From assembly GCF_019930585.1 (NCBI RefSeq), contig NZ_CP082839.1, positions 2,476,001-2,540,000 of the forward strand: a DNA stretch of 64,000 nucleotides, given 5' to 3'. This stretch comes from Sphingomonas nostoxanthinifaciens. GTDB lineage: Bacteria; Pseudomonadota; Alphaproteobacteria; Sphingomonadales; Sphingomonadaceae. A program made the translations under genes and the position numbers. The notes below the pieces were generated by a model. That model was not told the origin of the DNA, made no database searches, and saw nothing but the letters and a program-made list of their open reading frames with translations. This document shows, in pieces, positions 1 to 7,812 of this stretch. Each line of letters starts with the position of its first letter. The stretch's first letter is position 1.

Positions 1-110
1 TCAGCCGAAAGGCTAGGTGCGGGAGCATCGTAGGCGGCTTGCCAGGCGTCGCGCAGCTGCGCTGGCGACATGGTCGCCAGCGCCGTCAGTTGGTCGGAAA
101 GCCGGGCCAT
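1..110 (-). CDS. DUF2924 family protein, N-terminal part (runs off left edge)
   Basis: Leftward gene starting with ATG at 110-108, two bases after the stop of the DUF3489 gene. The 36 visible codons read MARLSDQLTALATMSPAQLR and onward. This matches the start of the complete DUF2924 protein at 29192-29608 in pattern: a short polar lead, then a L-x-x-L-R-D-x-W helix. The rest lies outside the window. By analogy with the second cassette, a serine recombinase gene would be expected further left. The function of DUF2924 is unknown; it is repeatedly found beside recombinases. Confidence 0.7.
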   Translation of the reverse strand, partial: MARLSDQLTALATMSPAQLRDAWQAAYDAPAPSLSA

Positions 111-112
111 GA

Positions 113-586
113 TTAGGCAGCCTGTCCGATCGAGTAGCAGGTCACGTCATCACGCTTGCCGGTGACGATGGCATGCCCCTTCTTGCGCAGGCCACACAAA
201 GCGGCGCGCGTCGTATGCGGCAACCAGCCGGTTGCTGCCGTCAGCTCAGCGATGGTCGCGCCGGCATCGCGCGCCAGCAGGTCGACCACCTGCGCCGCCT
301 TGGTCGGCTTGCCGGCCGCCGCCACGGTAGGCTGGGACAGTGTTGAGAGCGTCGCTCGACCTTCAGCGGTAATCGTCGCGCCCAGCTTCTTGCGGCCGTC
401 AACACGGTAAGCGTCGGCCTTCGCGCGCACAGGAAAAGCAGCGGCAAGACCGAGTTCGATCAGGTGGTCGATCGCTGACGGTACGTCGCTTAGGTCGGTA
501 AGTCCCTGCATCGGCAGCAAGCTGCCGTTCGGCAAGGCTGCCGCATTGGTCAGCAGCGAAATCTCAAGGTCGGTAAGGCTGGTCAT
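113..586 (-). CDS. DUF3489 domain protein (cassette copy 1)
   Basis: A 157-residue protein. The C-terminal 65 residues form the DUF3489 winged-helix-like region, with the motif GWLPHTTRAALCGLRKKGHA. It is clearly homologous to the C-terminus of the protein at 28686-29195. The N-terminal half (MTSLTDLEISLLTNAAALP) also parallels that protein, and the region from about 35 to 85 is less conserved. It is followed at once by a DUF2924 start, so the two are probably co-transcribed. The fold suggests DNA binding, but no function is established. Seen: homology between the two cassettes. Inferred: a regulatory or accessory role for a neighbouring recombinase. Confidence 0.8.
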   Translation of the reverse strand: MTSLTDLEISLLTNAAALPNGSLLPMQGLTDLSDVPSAIDHLIELGLAAAFPVRAKADAYRVDGRKKLGATITAEGRATLSTLSQPTVAAAGKPTKAAQVVDLLARDAGATIAELTAATGWLPHTTRAALCGLRKKGHAIVTGKRDDVTCYSIGQAA

Positions 587-781
587 CGATCGTCTCCGGC
601 GGAAACGGCCCTATGCCGCCCCACTGACCGAAGCCCGGCGCACCGCCAGGTCGTGCTTGCCGCGTCCTTGCCGCCGCCGCTCACGAGTACATTACCGCTC
701 CAAACGAGAGGACAGTCCAGTCGATTTTTGAACAAGTTCGCGATTTGGTGGACACCGCATATCCTTTTGCGGCAGGTCAGG

Positions 782-978
782 CCCACTTCCGGCCGCTCAG
801 CGACTACGGGGCGCCCCCAGAAAACCGCCGCTCGTTCAGCATTACCGACGCCCGATCAACCACATTTCCGAACTGCTGGTTTACCGGGCCTACGTACTCT
901 CGATTAGCCGATCCGGCCCGATGGAGATGATCGATGGGTCACTCTTCGATGGACCCCGCCTTTCACGACCTTCGACCC
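782..978 (+). repeat. 197-bp direct repeat, copy 1
   Basis: Aligns without gaps to 31405-31601 with 17 mismatches counted by eye (about 91% identity). The repeat covers the region upstream of, and the first 15 codons of, a tyrosine integrase gene. Homology stops abruptly at 978, where copy 1 runs into a TAA stop. Both copies sit next to a DUF3489/DUF2924 cassette, but the cassette points away from the repeat here and towards it in copy 2. Confidence 0.9.
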
Positions 979-981
979 TAA
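934..981 (+). pseudogene. Tyrosine integrase, 5' remnant (15 codons)
   Basis: ATG at 934 opens MGHSSMDPAFHDLRP followed by TAA. The integrase at 31557-32189 begins MGHSSMDPAFHELRP, so all but one residue agree, and the upstream 150 bp also match. The gene is cut after codon 15. Nothing downstream resembles the rest of the integrase, so this is a rearrangement scar and not a small gene. Confidence 0.85.
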
Positions 982-1049
982 TCCTCTGATTGTCGCGGGC
1001 CCATCTCAAGCCCGGGATCGTTTTAAGCATTTCCCAGCAAGGAAATCCC

Positions 1050-1496
1050 ATGAACCGCGATCACGACATCTCCGTCCTCAACGGCCTGACGAAGACGACT
1101 CTCGACAGCATGAAGGGCTACGAGGATGCCGCAAAGGACGCGGAGAGCACCCGCTTCGCCACCATGTTCGCTGACTTCGCCCGAGATCGTGGCGAAGCCG
1201 CTCGTGCTTTGCAGGCTGAAGTCGCGCGTCTGGGCGGCACGTCAGAGACCGGCAGCAGTTTCCTGGCTGCCGCTCACCGCACCTTCCTCGACCTGAAGCA
1301 GGCCTTCACGTCGAACGATGACAAGGCGATCGTCATCGAAGTCGAGCGTGGCGAAGACCACATCAAGGCGAAGTTCGAGGATGCCCTCAACGATGCCGAG
1401 CTCGCGGCTGAGAGCAACGCGGTAATCCGCGAGGCCTTCACGACGGTCCGCCAAGGCCACGACCAGATGAGCGCGCTCAAGCACAGTCTGGCATAA
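1050..1496 (+). CDS. PA2169/DUF2383 family four-helix-bundle protein
   Basis: A 148-residue all-helical protein. The ATG at 1050 is chosen because AAGGAAA lies 6-12 bases upstream; longer reading to 990 lacks a site. The sequence MNRDHDISVLNGLTKTTLDS, the E-D-A-A-K-D segment, and the final R-Q-G-H-D-Q-M stretch match the DUF2383/PA2169 family. Members are ferritin-like helical bundles of unknown biochemical role, often linked to envelope or general stress responses. It is monocistronic here. No metal-binding set of ligands is obvious. Confidence 0.8.
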   Translation: MNRDHDISVLNGLTKTTLDSMKGYEDAAKDAESTRFATMFADFARDRGEAARALQAEVARLGGTSETGSSFLAAAHRTFLDLKQAFTSNDDKAIVIEVERGEDHIKAKFEDALNDAELAAESNAVIREAFTTVRQGHDQMSALKHSLA

Positions 1497-1569
1497 TGAT
1501 GGTTCGGGGCCGGCCCGCCGATCGAGCCGGCCCCGCTATGCGCACATTGCGCGCGTCGGTCGATGCGCA

Positions 1570-2292
1570 ATGCTGGATCGTCGATTGCGACTGACCATCC
1601 GTCACGAGACGCGCTACCGCTACAAGCGCCCGGTGACGCTCCAGCTGCATCGGCTGATTGTGACGCCGTACGACGGCGAGGATCTGACGACCTTGTCCAG
1701 ATCGCTGCGCTTCCAACCGGACGCCGACGTGACTTGGACCGTCGACGTCTTTGGGAATTTCATCGCCGCGGCCACATTCGATGAACCGGCCTCCGAACTG
1801 GTGATCGTCGCAGCTGCCGAGGTTGAACAACGCGCGCCGGAATGGCCGGTCTTCGCCATAGATCCGATGGCCCATGCCTATCCTTTTACCTACTCGCTTG
1901 ACGACATCATCGATCTTGGCGGCCTGGCGCAGCCGGACTGGCTGAAGCCGGGTGGCGAGCGCGTTGCCGACTGGGCACGCGGCTTCGTCATGGGGTCGCG
2001 GACGGACACATTGTCGCTGCTCAAGGATCTCAACATCGGCATGCTCGCCAACATCACGTACCGTTGGCGGGATGAGGAAGGCACGCAATCGCCGGCAGAC
2101 ACGCTCGACATCGGCAGCGGCTCCTGTCGCGACATAGCCGGTCTGTTCATCGAAGCGGCCCGCCACCTCGGCTTCGGTGCGCGTGCGGCTTCAGGTTACC
2201 TCATCGATCTCGATCAGGCTCCCGACAATCCCGGCTCGACGCACGCCTGGGCCGAGATCTACTTGCCCGGAGCCGGATGGATCGCCTTCGAT
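1570..2292 (+). pseudogene. Bacterial transglutaminase-like protein, 3' end removed by IS6
   Basis: The first 241 codons match transglutaminase-like cysteine proteases. They contain an N-terminal beta domain (residues 1-90) and a core with Cys in GSCRD, His in THAWAE and Asp in WIAFD. An IS6 element begins at 2293, directly after the codon of the catalytic Asp. The frame then runs about 25 codons into the IS before stopping at 2367. The usual DPTN segment and the rest of the C-terminus are missing, and no continuation is seen on the far side of the IS. All three catalytic residues remain encoded, but the fold is unlikely to be complete. Confidence 0.8.
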
Positions 2293-3129
2293 GGTGCTGT
2301 CAGTCTAATGCGAACTCGTCTCCAGACGATGCATTTGGGTCTTCGCGGCTGGCATCCTAGCTCATAAGGATCTGCCACTCGGCCAGGGCGGCCGAGCGGC
2401 GAAGCTTATAGGTCTGGCGATCGACGAGGTGGCGTTCGAGATTGAAGTGGTTGCTGACGTTGGCGTGGACCGAGGCGAACTTCTGAAGCGTCTTCATCCG
2501 CCGGAACCGCATCATCGCTCGCTCTCGTCGTCGGAATGGCAGGTGACTGTTCTCCACTCGGTTGTTGGCCCAGCGGCCGACCTCCTGCTTGTCCTCGTTG
2601 CCAAGCTCGGTCATCGCGGCGCGATAGGAGCGCAGCCCGTCGGTTGTGATGGCCTCCGGCGAGCCATGACGCTTCAGCGCCTTCTTCATGAAGCGAAGCG
2701 CTGCGCCCTTGTCGCGCCCTTTGGTGACGTAGCTTTCGAGGATCTCGCCCTCGTGATCGACGGCTCGCCAGAGGTAGACCATCTCACCGTTGAGCTTCAC
2801 GTACATCTCGTCGAGGTGCCAGCGCCAATGGCGGAAGCCCCGCATGCGAGACACCCGCTGCCGACGGATATCGCCGGCAAACATCGGACCAAAGCGGTTC
2901 CACCAATGCCGCACCGTCTCATGGCAGATGTCGATCCCGCGCTCGAATAGCAGGTCCTCCACGTTCCGCAGCGACAGCGGGAACCGCACATACATCATCA
3001 CCACGAGGCGGATCACCTCGGGTGACGAGTTGAAGTAGCGGAATGGGCTCTGTGGCTTGCGAGGTCGAGGCATCCAGCCCGCCTTACCCAGTCCTCCTTA
3101 CCGAGCGGTGCATTTGGTCTGACAGCACC
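2293..3129 (-). mobile_element. IS6-family insertion sequence, 837 bp
   Basis: Bounded by inverted repeats: GGTGCTGTCAGTCTAATGC at 2293-2311 and, read on the other strand, GGTGCTGTCAGACCAAATGC at 3129-3110. It contains one transposase gene. The flanking 8-mers (CCTTCGAT on the left, CTATCGCC on the right) do not match, so there is no target duplication. This suggests that a deletion or IS-IS recombination occurred after insertion and removed the transglutaminase 3' end. Confidence 0.9.
2357..3073 (-). CDS. IS6-family transposase
   Basis: A 238-residue DDE transposase, full length for the family. It opens MPRPRKPQSPFRYFNSSPEV, followed by a helix-turn-helix region (RNVEDLLFERGI). The catalytic triad is visible as D in DEMYVK, D in TTDGLRSY and E in RVENSH. 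The start codon lies 56 bp inside the right inverted repeat. The gene looks intact, so the element may be active. Confidence 0.93.
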   Translation of the reverse strand: MPRPRKPQSPFRYFNSSPEVIRLVVMMYVRFPLSLRNVEDLLFERGIDICHETVRHWWNRFGPMFAGDIRRQRVSRMRGFRHWRWHLDEMYVKLNGEMVYLWRAVDHEGEILESYVTKGRDKGAALRFMKKALKRHGSPEAITTDGLRSYRAAMTELGNEDKQEVGRWANNRVENSHLPFRRRERAMMRFRRMKTLQKFASVHANVSNHFNLERHLVDRQTYKLRRSAALAEWQILMS

Positions 3130-3527
3130 CTATCGCCGCTTCCTACGCGTTCGGCCGACGCTCCAGCGCTTCGCTCGCCCCGTCGCGGCGTCCGCACGAT
3201 TAAGGCGAGCCATCCTCCGACCTCTTATTTTCCGCCCGGCGATGAGTTCGCCTTTCACACCAGGGGAACTCTCCACTTTTCGGGGGCAAGTCCAAAATAA
3301 AGGAATGGGCTGTACGGCTTGGCTCTCGATCTACGGCGCATTCAAGCTTGCTGACCGCCACGATCATCCCATGCCACGTTGATTTGACAGCACCGTTCTA
3401 TGCGATGAGTTCGCGATATGCGAGCTCGTTCGTAGGGACCGCCGGTGCTGTGGTTTATACGTATGGAGCGTCTCAAAGAGCCGCGGCACATTCGCCCCCC
3501 CGCCATGCGGCTCAACGAGGACAGGCC
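3130..3527. other. Gap between IS6 and the GNAT gene
   Basis: Apart from the IS6 remnant at 3285-3394, no coding or regulatory structure was recognised. A possible ribosome site (GAGGACAGG, ending 3 bases before the ATG at 3528) closes the gap. Confidence 0.5.
3285..3394 (-). mobile_element. Remnant of a second IS6-family element (end plus transposase start)
   Basis: On the minus strand GGTGCTGTCA at 3394-3385 repeats the outer 10 bases of the intact IS6 ends. An ATG at 3341-3339, 53 bp inside (56 bp in the intact copy), opens MRRRSRAKPYSPFLYFGLAPE. This shares the K-P-x-S-P-F-x-Y-F-x-x-x-P-E pattern with the intact transposase N-terminus. Homology fades after the PE and a stop follows within about 10 codons. 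It is a diverged family member, not a copy of the neighbour. Confidence 0.65.
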
Positions 3528-4079
3528 ATGCAAGCTGCCGGAACAGGAACTCGCTCAGGCCAGACTAGAGGCACGGACTTTAACTGGTCGGCGGACCTTA
3601 CGACGCGGGGCGGAGCCACCGTGCATGTCCGACCGGCAACCGCGTCGGATAAGGCCTTAATGACGGAGTTGTTTCGTCATGTCAGCCCAGAGGATCGACG
3701 GTTTCGGTTTTTTGGAACCATTCAACAAATCGGCGATGAGCAGATCACGCCTATGCTGGCCGTCGACGACGGCACCATTACCTTTATTGCGTTCAGTAAA
3801 GAAGCGCCGATCGCGTGTTGCACCCTAATTGACGACCTCGATGGTAAGAGCGCCGATGTCGGCCTTTCAATACGTTCGGATTGGAAAGGCGTAGGGGTCA
3901 GTTGGACACTGCTCGAACATGTTCTTCAATATGCCGCTGCGCATGGCCTAACGACTGTGACCTCGCTCGAAAGCGGCAACGATCGGATCGCGATCGCTCT
4001 TGAGCGGGAGATGGGCTTTGTGGCGCGACTTAGCTCCGCCAGTCCTATCGAAATGGTTCTGAGCAAGCGCGTCGACTAA
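3528..4079 (+). CDS. GNAT family N-acetyltransferase
   Basis: A 183-residue protein. The ATG at 3528 is preferred because GAGGACAGG precedes it; an upstream in-frame start at 3348 would run through IS remnant sequence. The segment VHVRPATASDKALMTELFRH, followed by SPEDRRFRFFG, is the typical start of the acetyltransferase domain found in protein acetyltransferases of the Pat/AcuA type. The acetyl-CoA loop (SIRSDWKGVGVSWTLL) is a diverged form of R/Q-x-x-G-x-G/A. It lacks a second regulatory domain. The substrate is unknown; a protein-lysine target is possible but unproven. Confidence 0.75.
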   Translation: MQAAGTGTRSGQTRGTDFNWSADLTTRGGATVHVRPATASDKALMTELFRHVSPEDRRFRFFGTIQQIGDEQITPMLAVDDGTITFIAFSKEAPIACCTLIDDLDGKSADVGLSIRSDWKGVGVSWTLLEHVLQYAAAHGLTTVTSLESGNDRIAIALEREMGFVARLSSASPIEMVLSKRVD

Positions 4080-4145
4080 TCGTGTTGGAATGCGGCAGCG
4101 ATTTATCGATGAGTCGAGTGATCGAGCGCAAGTTGAGAGATTATC

Positions 4146-4355
4146 ATGATCGGCAATCCAAACCTTATCGAGCTGGCTGAACATGCTGAGCGAGCGCGGC
4201 TACTCCCATTCAAGATGCTTGCGGCTCTAACCAAGCTCGGCAAGCTCACCCCGCGCGAGGCATTGCAAGTCGCCGACGAAATGCTCGCTGATGCTCCAGA
4301 GCATGAGCAAACGATAGCGCAAGACCATCTCGTTTCGGTGCTCAAGCTGGATTAA
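4146..4355 (+). CDS. Small conserved-looking protein of unknown function
   Basis: A 69-residue, probably all-helical protein. It begins MIGNPNLIELAEHAERARLL and includes the segment LTPREALQVADEMLADAPEH. GAGAG lies about 7 bases before the ATG. It is soluble, acidic in the C-terminal half, and has no known motif. It stands alone between the GNAT enzyme and the metal transporter, both in the same direction. I do not recognise a family. Confidence 0.55.
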   Translation: MIGNPNLIELAEHAERARLLPFKMLAALTKLGKLTPREALQVADEMLADAPEHEQTIAQDHLVSVLKLD

Positions 4356-4441
4356 TCACCTGAATCGCGGCCGAGAGGTAGAAAAGGCGTCGGCACACCG
4401 AATCGTGTGGACGAACCGTGGCAGGAGTTCGATTGCGTCCT

Positions 4442-5746
4442 ATGGAGCCCGCCGCGTCCAACGCTCATGCCGACGTCAAGCAGCCCGAACGTCCGAAGCT
4501 CCTTAAGATGCTTGGACCCGGACTGATTACCGGCGCCTCGGACGACGACCCCAGCGGGATTGCTACTTATTCGCAGGTGGGAGCGCAATTTGGCTACGGC
4601 CTAAGCTGGGTCATGCTCTTCTCCTGGCCGCTGATGTGCGCGATCCAGGAGATCAGTGCAAGGATCGGTCGGGTCACGGGTCGGGGCATCGCGGGCAACC
4701 TCAAACATCATTACGCAGCTCCGATCGGCTATTCGGTCGTGTTGCTTGTTGTAATCGCCAATGTGATTAACCTCGGTGCCGACCTCGGCGCGATGGGTGC
4801 AGGCCTGAAGCTGCTGATCGGCGGCCCCTCACTGCTGTACGTAGCCGCATTCGGCGGAATTTCGGTGCTACTCGAAGTGTTTTCGCGCTACTCGCGCTAT
4901 GTGTCAGTGCTGAAGTGGCTGACGCTGTCGCTTTTTGCCTATGTCGCGGTCGCTTGCGTGGTCCACGTGCCTTGGGGCACGGTCGCACATAGCCTCGTCG
5001 TCCCGTCCATCACCTATTCGACGAGTTATGTGACCGCGGTTGTTGCCATTCTCGGCACGACCATCAGCCCTTATCTTTTTTTCTGGCAGGCGGAGGAAGA
5101 GGTTGAGGAAGTTCGGGAGCGCCCAGATGCAAAGCCCTTACAGCGCGCCCCCGAGCAGGCGGTGTCCGAATTAAAGCGCATCCGGATCGACACTTACGTG
5201 GGAATGGCGCTTTCCAATGGCGTCGCATTGTTCATCATCATTACAGCCGCCGCGACGCTAAACGCCAATGGCATCACGGACATTCAGACGTCGTCGCAAG
5301 CCGCTCAGGCCCTCCGCCCAATTGCTGGGAAATTCGCATTCTTTGTCTTCGCGACGGGAATTATTGGCACTGGCTTGATCGCGCTGCCGGTTCTCGCCGG
5401 CTCGTCTGCATACGCGTTGGGGGAGATGCTCGGCTGGCATGTGGGGCTGGCGCGGAAGCCTGATCGGGCAAAGGCGTTTTACGTTTGTATCGCTGTCGCA
5501 ACCGCGCTCGGCGTCCTTATGAATCTCACTCCAATCGACCCAATCAAAGCCCTGTTCTGGAGCGCCGTCATTAATGGCGTGGCTGCGGTACCCATCATGG
5601 CGTTGATGATGATCATGTCGACCAACAAGCGCGTGATGGGTAACTTTCAATTACCAATCGGATCGAAGCTGATCGGGTGGCTCGCGACGGCGGTGATGGC
5701 CGTTGCTGCAGCAGGCCTTCTCATCCCGTATGCAGCAGATCTCTGA
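4442..5746 (+). CDS. Nramp-family divalent metal transporter with atypical binding motifs
   Basis: About 434 residues with roughly 11 hydrophobic segments. The start is uncertain: AGGAG at 4423-4427 sits 5 bases before an in-frame TTG (4433) and 14 before ATG 4442; GTG 4418 is also in frame. TM1 has DDDPSGIATYSQ where canonical Nramp proteins have DPGN. TM6 has TTISPYLFF where canonical ones have a Met-Pro-His motif. The loop after TM6 is rich in Glu (EEEVEEV). These changes place it in a divergent Nramp clade whose ion may not be Mn2+/Fe2+; the actual substrate cannot be read from sequence. Confidence 0.85.
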   Translation: MEPAASNAHADVKQPERPKLLKMLGPGLITGASDDDPSGIATYSQVGAQFGYGLSWVMLFSWPLMCAIQEISARIGRVTGRGIAGNLKHHYAAPIGYSVVLLVVIANVINLGADLGAMGAGLKLLIGGPSLLYVAAFGGISVLLEVFSRYSRYVSVLKWLTLSLFAYVAVACVVHVPWGTVAHSLVVPSITYSTSYVTAVVAILGTTISPYLFFWQAEEEVEEVRERPDAKPLQRAPEQAVSELKRIRIDTYVGMALSNGVALFIIITAAATLNANGITDIQTSSQAAQALRPIAGKFAFFVFATGIIGTGLIALPVLAGSSAYALGEMLGWHVGLARKPDRAKAFYVCIAVATALGVLMNLTPIDPIKALFWSAVINGVAAVPIMALMMIMSTNKRVMGNFQLPIGSKLIGWLATAVMAVAAAGLLIPYAADL

Positions 5747-5850
5747 ACGTTTATGGAGGCTCCCCCGTACTCTCGCTTGGTCGGCGCGAACTCGTCTACG
5801 TATCATCCCTAAGGGCAGCGTCGAGACGACGCCCATAAGGATAGCGGCAG

Positions 5851-6083
5851 AAGTTGGCTGTGGCCGACATCAGGGCGAATATGGAACGTTGGCGATAGAT
5901 GCCTTCGACGCTTCCAGAACGTCGTATTCAGGTAAATATCGCCGCCGCTGTATTAACCCTTTTCGACGGCGATAAGCCCGTGCTGTCGATGCGCGCGGTC
6001 ACGGGGCGCCCCGGCGCTGAAACGCCGATGCTCAATCGACCGTCCGGAGCATACTCGTCAACCCGCCCTGGAATGTGCCCCAA
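5851..6083 (+). pseudogene. L,D-transpeptidase (YkuD/LdtD-like) fragment
   Basis: The reading frame encodes DIRANMERWR, then TAG at 5896-5898 where family members have Trp, then MPSTLPERRIQVNIAAAVLT through GRPGAETPML. A one-base loss near 6031 moves the frame, after which STVRSILVNPPWNVP follows. Together these are the characteristic central region of LdtD/YcbB-type transpeptidases. The catalytic His/Cys region is absent. The gene is therefore dead: nonsense codon, frameshift and truncation, joined directly to a universal-stress-protein fragment. Confidence 0.75.
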
Positions 6084-6097
6084 TGCTCCGCCGGGGT

Positions 6098-6484
6098 CGC
6101 CACGGTCACGTTGGACCGGGCGCTGGTAGGCGGGAAGGAGACGCGGGAAGCGCGCCGCGCCGTGCTGGAAGCATTGCCGCTGCTGCAGGCCCCGCGCCAT
6201 GTCGTCGTCGTCGAATTCGCGCATGCCGATCGCATCGCCGAAGCACGCGAACATCTCGTGGATATCGCCCATTGCTCGGCCGCCATGGCGTAGTGGTTGA
6301 AACCGAAGCATCTGAGGCTCAGGGCTCAAACGTGCACAGTCTGGCCAAGAAAGTAAACGAGCAGGGTGCGGATCTAATTGTAGCCGGCACTTATAGCCAT
6401 AATCGGCTGCGGGAATGGGTATTGGATGGGGTCACGTGTGATCTTCTGTTGAGTACGCGGGGCCTAGCGCTGCTGTCTCATGAC
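6098..6484 (+). pseudogene. Universal stress protein (UspA-like) fragment
   Basis: One frame gives GGKETREARRAVLEALPLLQ and then APRHVVVVEFAHADRIAEAR. A frameshift near 6270-6284 leads to GRHGVVVETEASEAQGSN and then QGADLIVAGTYSHNRLREWV through to ALLSHD. This is the second half of a Usp domain, including the G-x-x-x-x-R-L-R-E-W-V region near the nucleotide-binding end. The N-terminal half is missing and replaced by L,D-transpeptidase sequence. Usp genes commonly sit beside FixLJ-type low-oxygen clusters, so this is probably the decayed edge of that island. Confidence 0.75.
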
Positions 6485-6698
6485 AGTCCCTCGACCGCAT
6501 TTTGTGGATCGTATATCTGCGGCCGAGGTGGGCATTTGTCAGCAACAAAGTCACCCGCTTGGCGCGCCATTTCGATCTGGTTGTCAACAAGGCAGGCCTT
6601 CGCGAGTCGCGCGTGCCCGTCATTTCGGGCATTAGATTATGGCGATCTCTGCCAGTACCATACTGTTGCACGCCGTCGATTGAAGCTTGTCGAGCGCC

Positions 6699-7097
6699 TC
6701 AGCTATGCATCAGGGCGCGATCGACAACATCGACCAGCCGGTAGCCCTCGATAGGTTTCTGGATCACTGCTGCGAAGCCCGCGGCTATCGCTTCGGACTT
6801 CGCCTCTTCGCCATCGATGCTGGTCATCAGGATAGCAACACCCAACCATCCTAATGCCCTGAACGATCGCATCAAAGATATACCGTCGATACTCGCCATC
6901 TCATTATCCGTAATGAGGCAAATTGCAGTCTGCGCAATCGGATCCGCTAAAGCATTGCGGCCATCCCCATAAGCTCGAACAATGTAGCCGCATCCGCGAA
7001 GGCGAAGCTGGAGCGATCTTCGCGTAGGCGGATCGTCGTCTACTAGGAGAAGTGTTTCTGAAGCCGTAGGAGTAGGTCGCTCGATTAGCCCTCTCAT
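6699..7097 (-). CDS. Stand-alone response regulator receiver protein
   Basis: A 132-residue single receiver domain without an output domain. It shows LLLVDDDPPTRRS (acidic pocket), the phospho-acceptor Asp in CLITDNEM (about residue 64), Thr/Ser in LMTS and the conserved Lys in VIQKPI. It lies 91 bp downstream of fixJ in the same direction, so it probably belongs to the same transcription unit. FixL-related pathways often include single-domain receivers that act as phosphate sinks or FixL modulators (FixT-like in role, not in sequence). Confidence 0.85.
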   Translation of the reverse strand: MRGLIERPTPTASETLLLVDDDPPTRRSLQLRLRGCGYIVRAYGDGRNALADPIAQTAICLITDNEMASIDGISLMRSFRALGWLGVAILMTSIDGEEAKSEAIAAGFAAVIQKPIEGYRLVDVVDRALMHS

Positions 7098-7188
7098 GTC
7101 CGTACCCTTCCGTGTGCAGTCACGGGACTAGACCGCGTCAAACTGCTACACTGGCAGGGTAAAGGCGGGGACTCGCTACGTAGAGCTA

Positions 7189-7812
7189 CTAGTGCTCCTC
7201 ATTCGGCATGCCGGCAGCAAACGCGATACGTAACGCCTCGGAAAGGCTCTGCGCGCGAAGCTTGCTCATCAGGTTGGCACGGTGGACTTCCACCGTTCGC
7301 GCACTGATGTCGAGGTCGTAGGCGATGGTCTTGTTCGGATGCCCGTTCGCCAAACCTTCAAGGACATCGCGCTCCCGCGCAGTGAGAGCGCCGATACAAA
7401 GCTGTGCTTCCGCGCGATCCTCAATTCGCCGACCAGTGTCGTTGAGCCGCTCCACGGCTCGCGCGATCGCCGCTACCAAGACGGCCTTCTCGAACGGCTT
7501 TTCGAGGAAGTCGACCGCGCCCGCCTTCATCGCGCGCACCGCCAGCGGAACATCACCATGTCCTGTCAGAACCACGACCGGCATAGCGATGCCGCGCGCG
7601 CGAAGCTGTTCTTGAACCTCAAGGCCGTCCATGTCCGGCATACGAATGTCGAGTAGCACGCACCCTGGCATTACCGATTGGGCGACTTTCAGAAACTCGA
7701 TTCCCGAAACATATGTCTTCACCTCATACCCCGAAACCCGCAGATTGAAGGACGTGGAGCGCCGGACCGATTCCTCGTCGTCTATGAGGTGGACAAGAGG
7801 CTTATCGCTCAA
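7189..7812 (-). CDS. fixJ: FixJ-type two-component response regulator
   Basis: A 207-residue protein. The receiver domain (1-125) has D11/D12, phospho-acceptor D55 in LLDIRMPDMDG and K in FLEKPF. The C-terminal LuxR/FixJ helix-turn-helix (about 140-200) begins LTARERDVLEGLANGHPNK. Its start overlaps the end of fixL by 11 bp, indicating translational coupling. In rhizobia phospho-FixJ activates fixK and other low-oxygen genes. No fixK gene is present in this window, so targets could be the adjacent metabolic genes directly or a regulator elsewhere. Confidence 0.92.
   Translation of the reverse strand: MSDKPLVHLIDDEESVRRSTSFNLRVSGYEVKTYVSGIEFLKVAQSVMPGCVLLDIRMPDMDGLEVQEQLRARGIAMPVVVLTGHGDVPLAVRAMKAGAVDFLEKPFEKAVLVAAIARAVERLNDTGRRIEDRAEAQLCIGALTARERDVLEGLANGHPNKTIAYDLDISARTVEVHRANLMSKLRAQSLSEALRIAFAAGMPNEEH

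Noticed and set aside
6484-6698. Possible further Usp fragment (RLARHFDLVV)
   Set aside because: Only about 10 residues resemble the family; no second conserved block follows.
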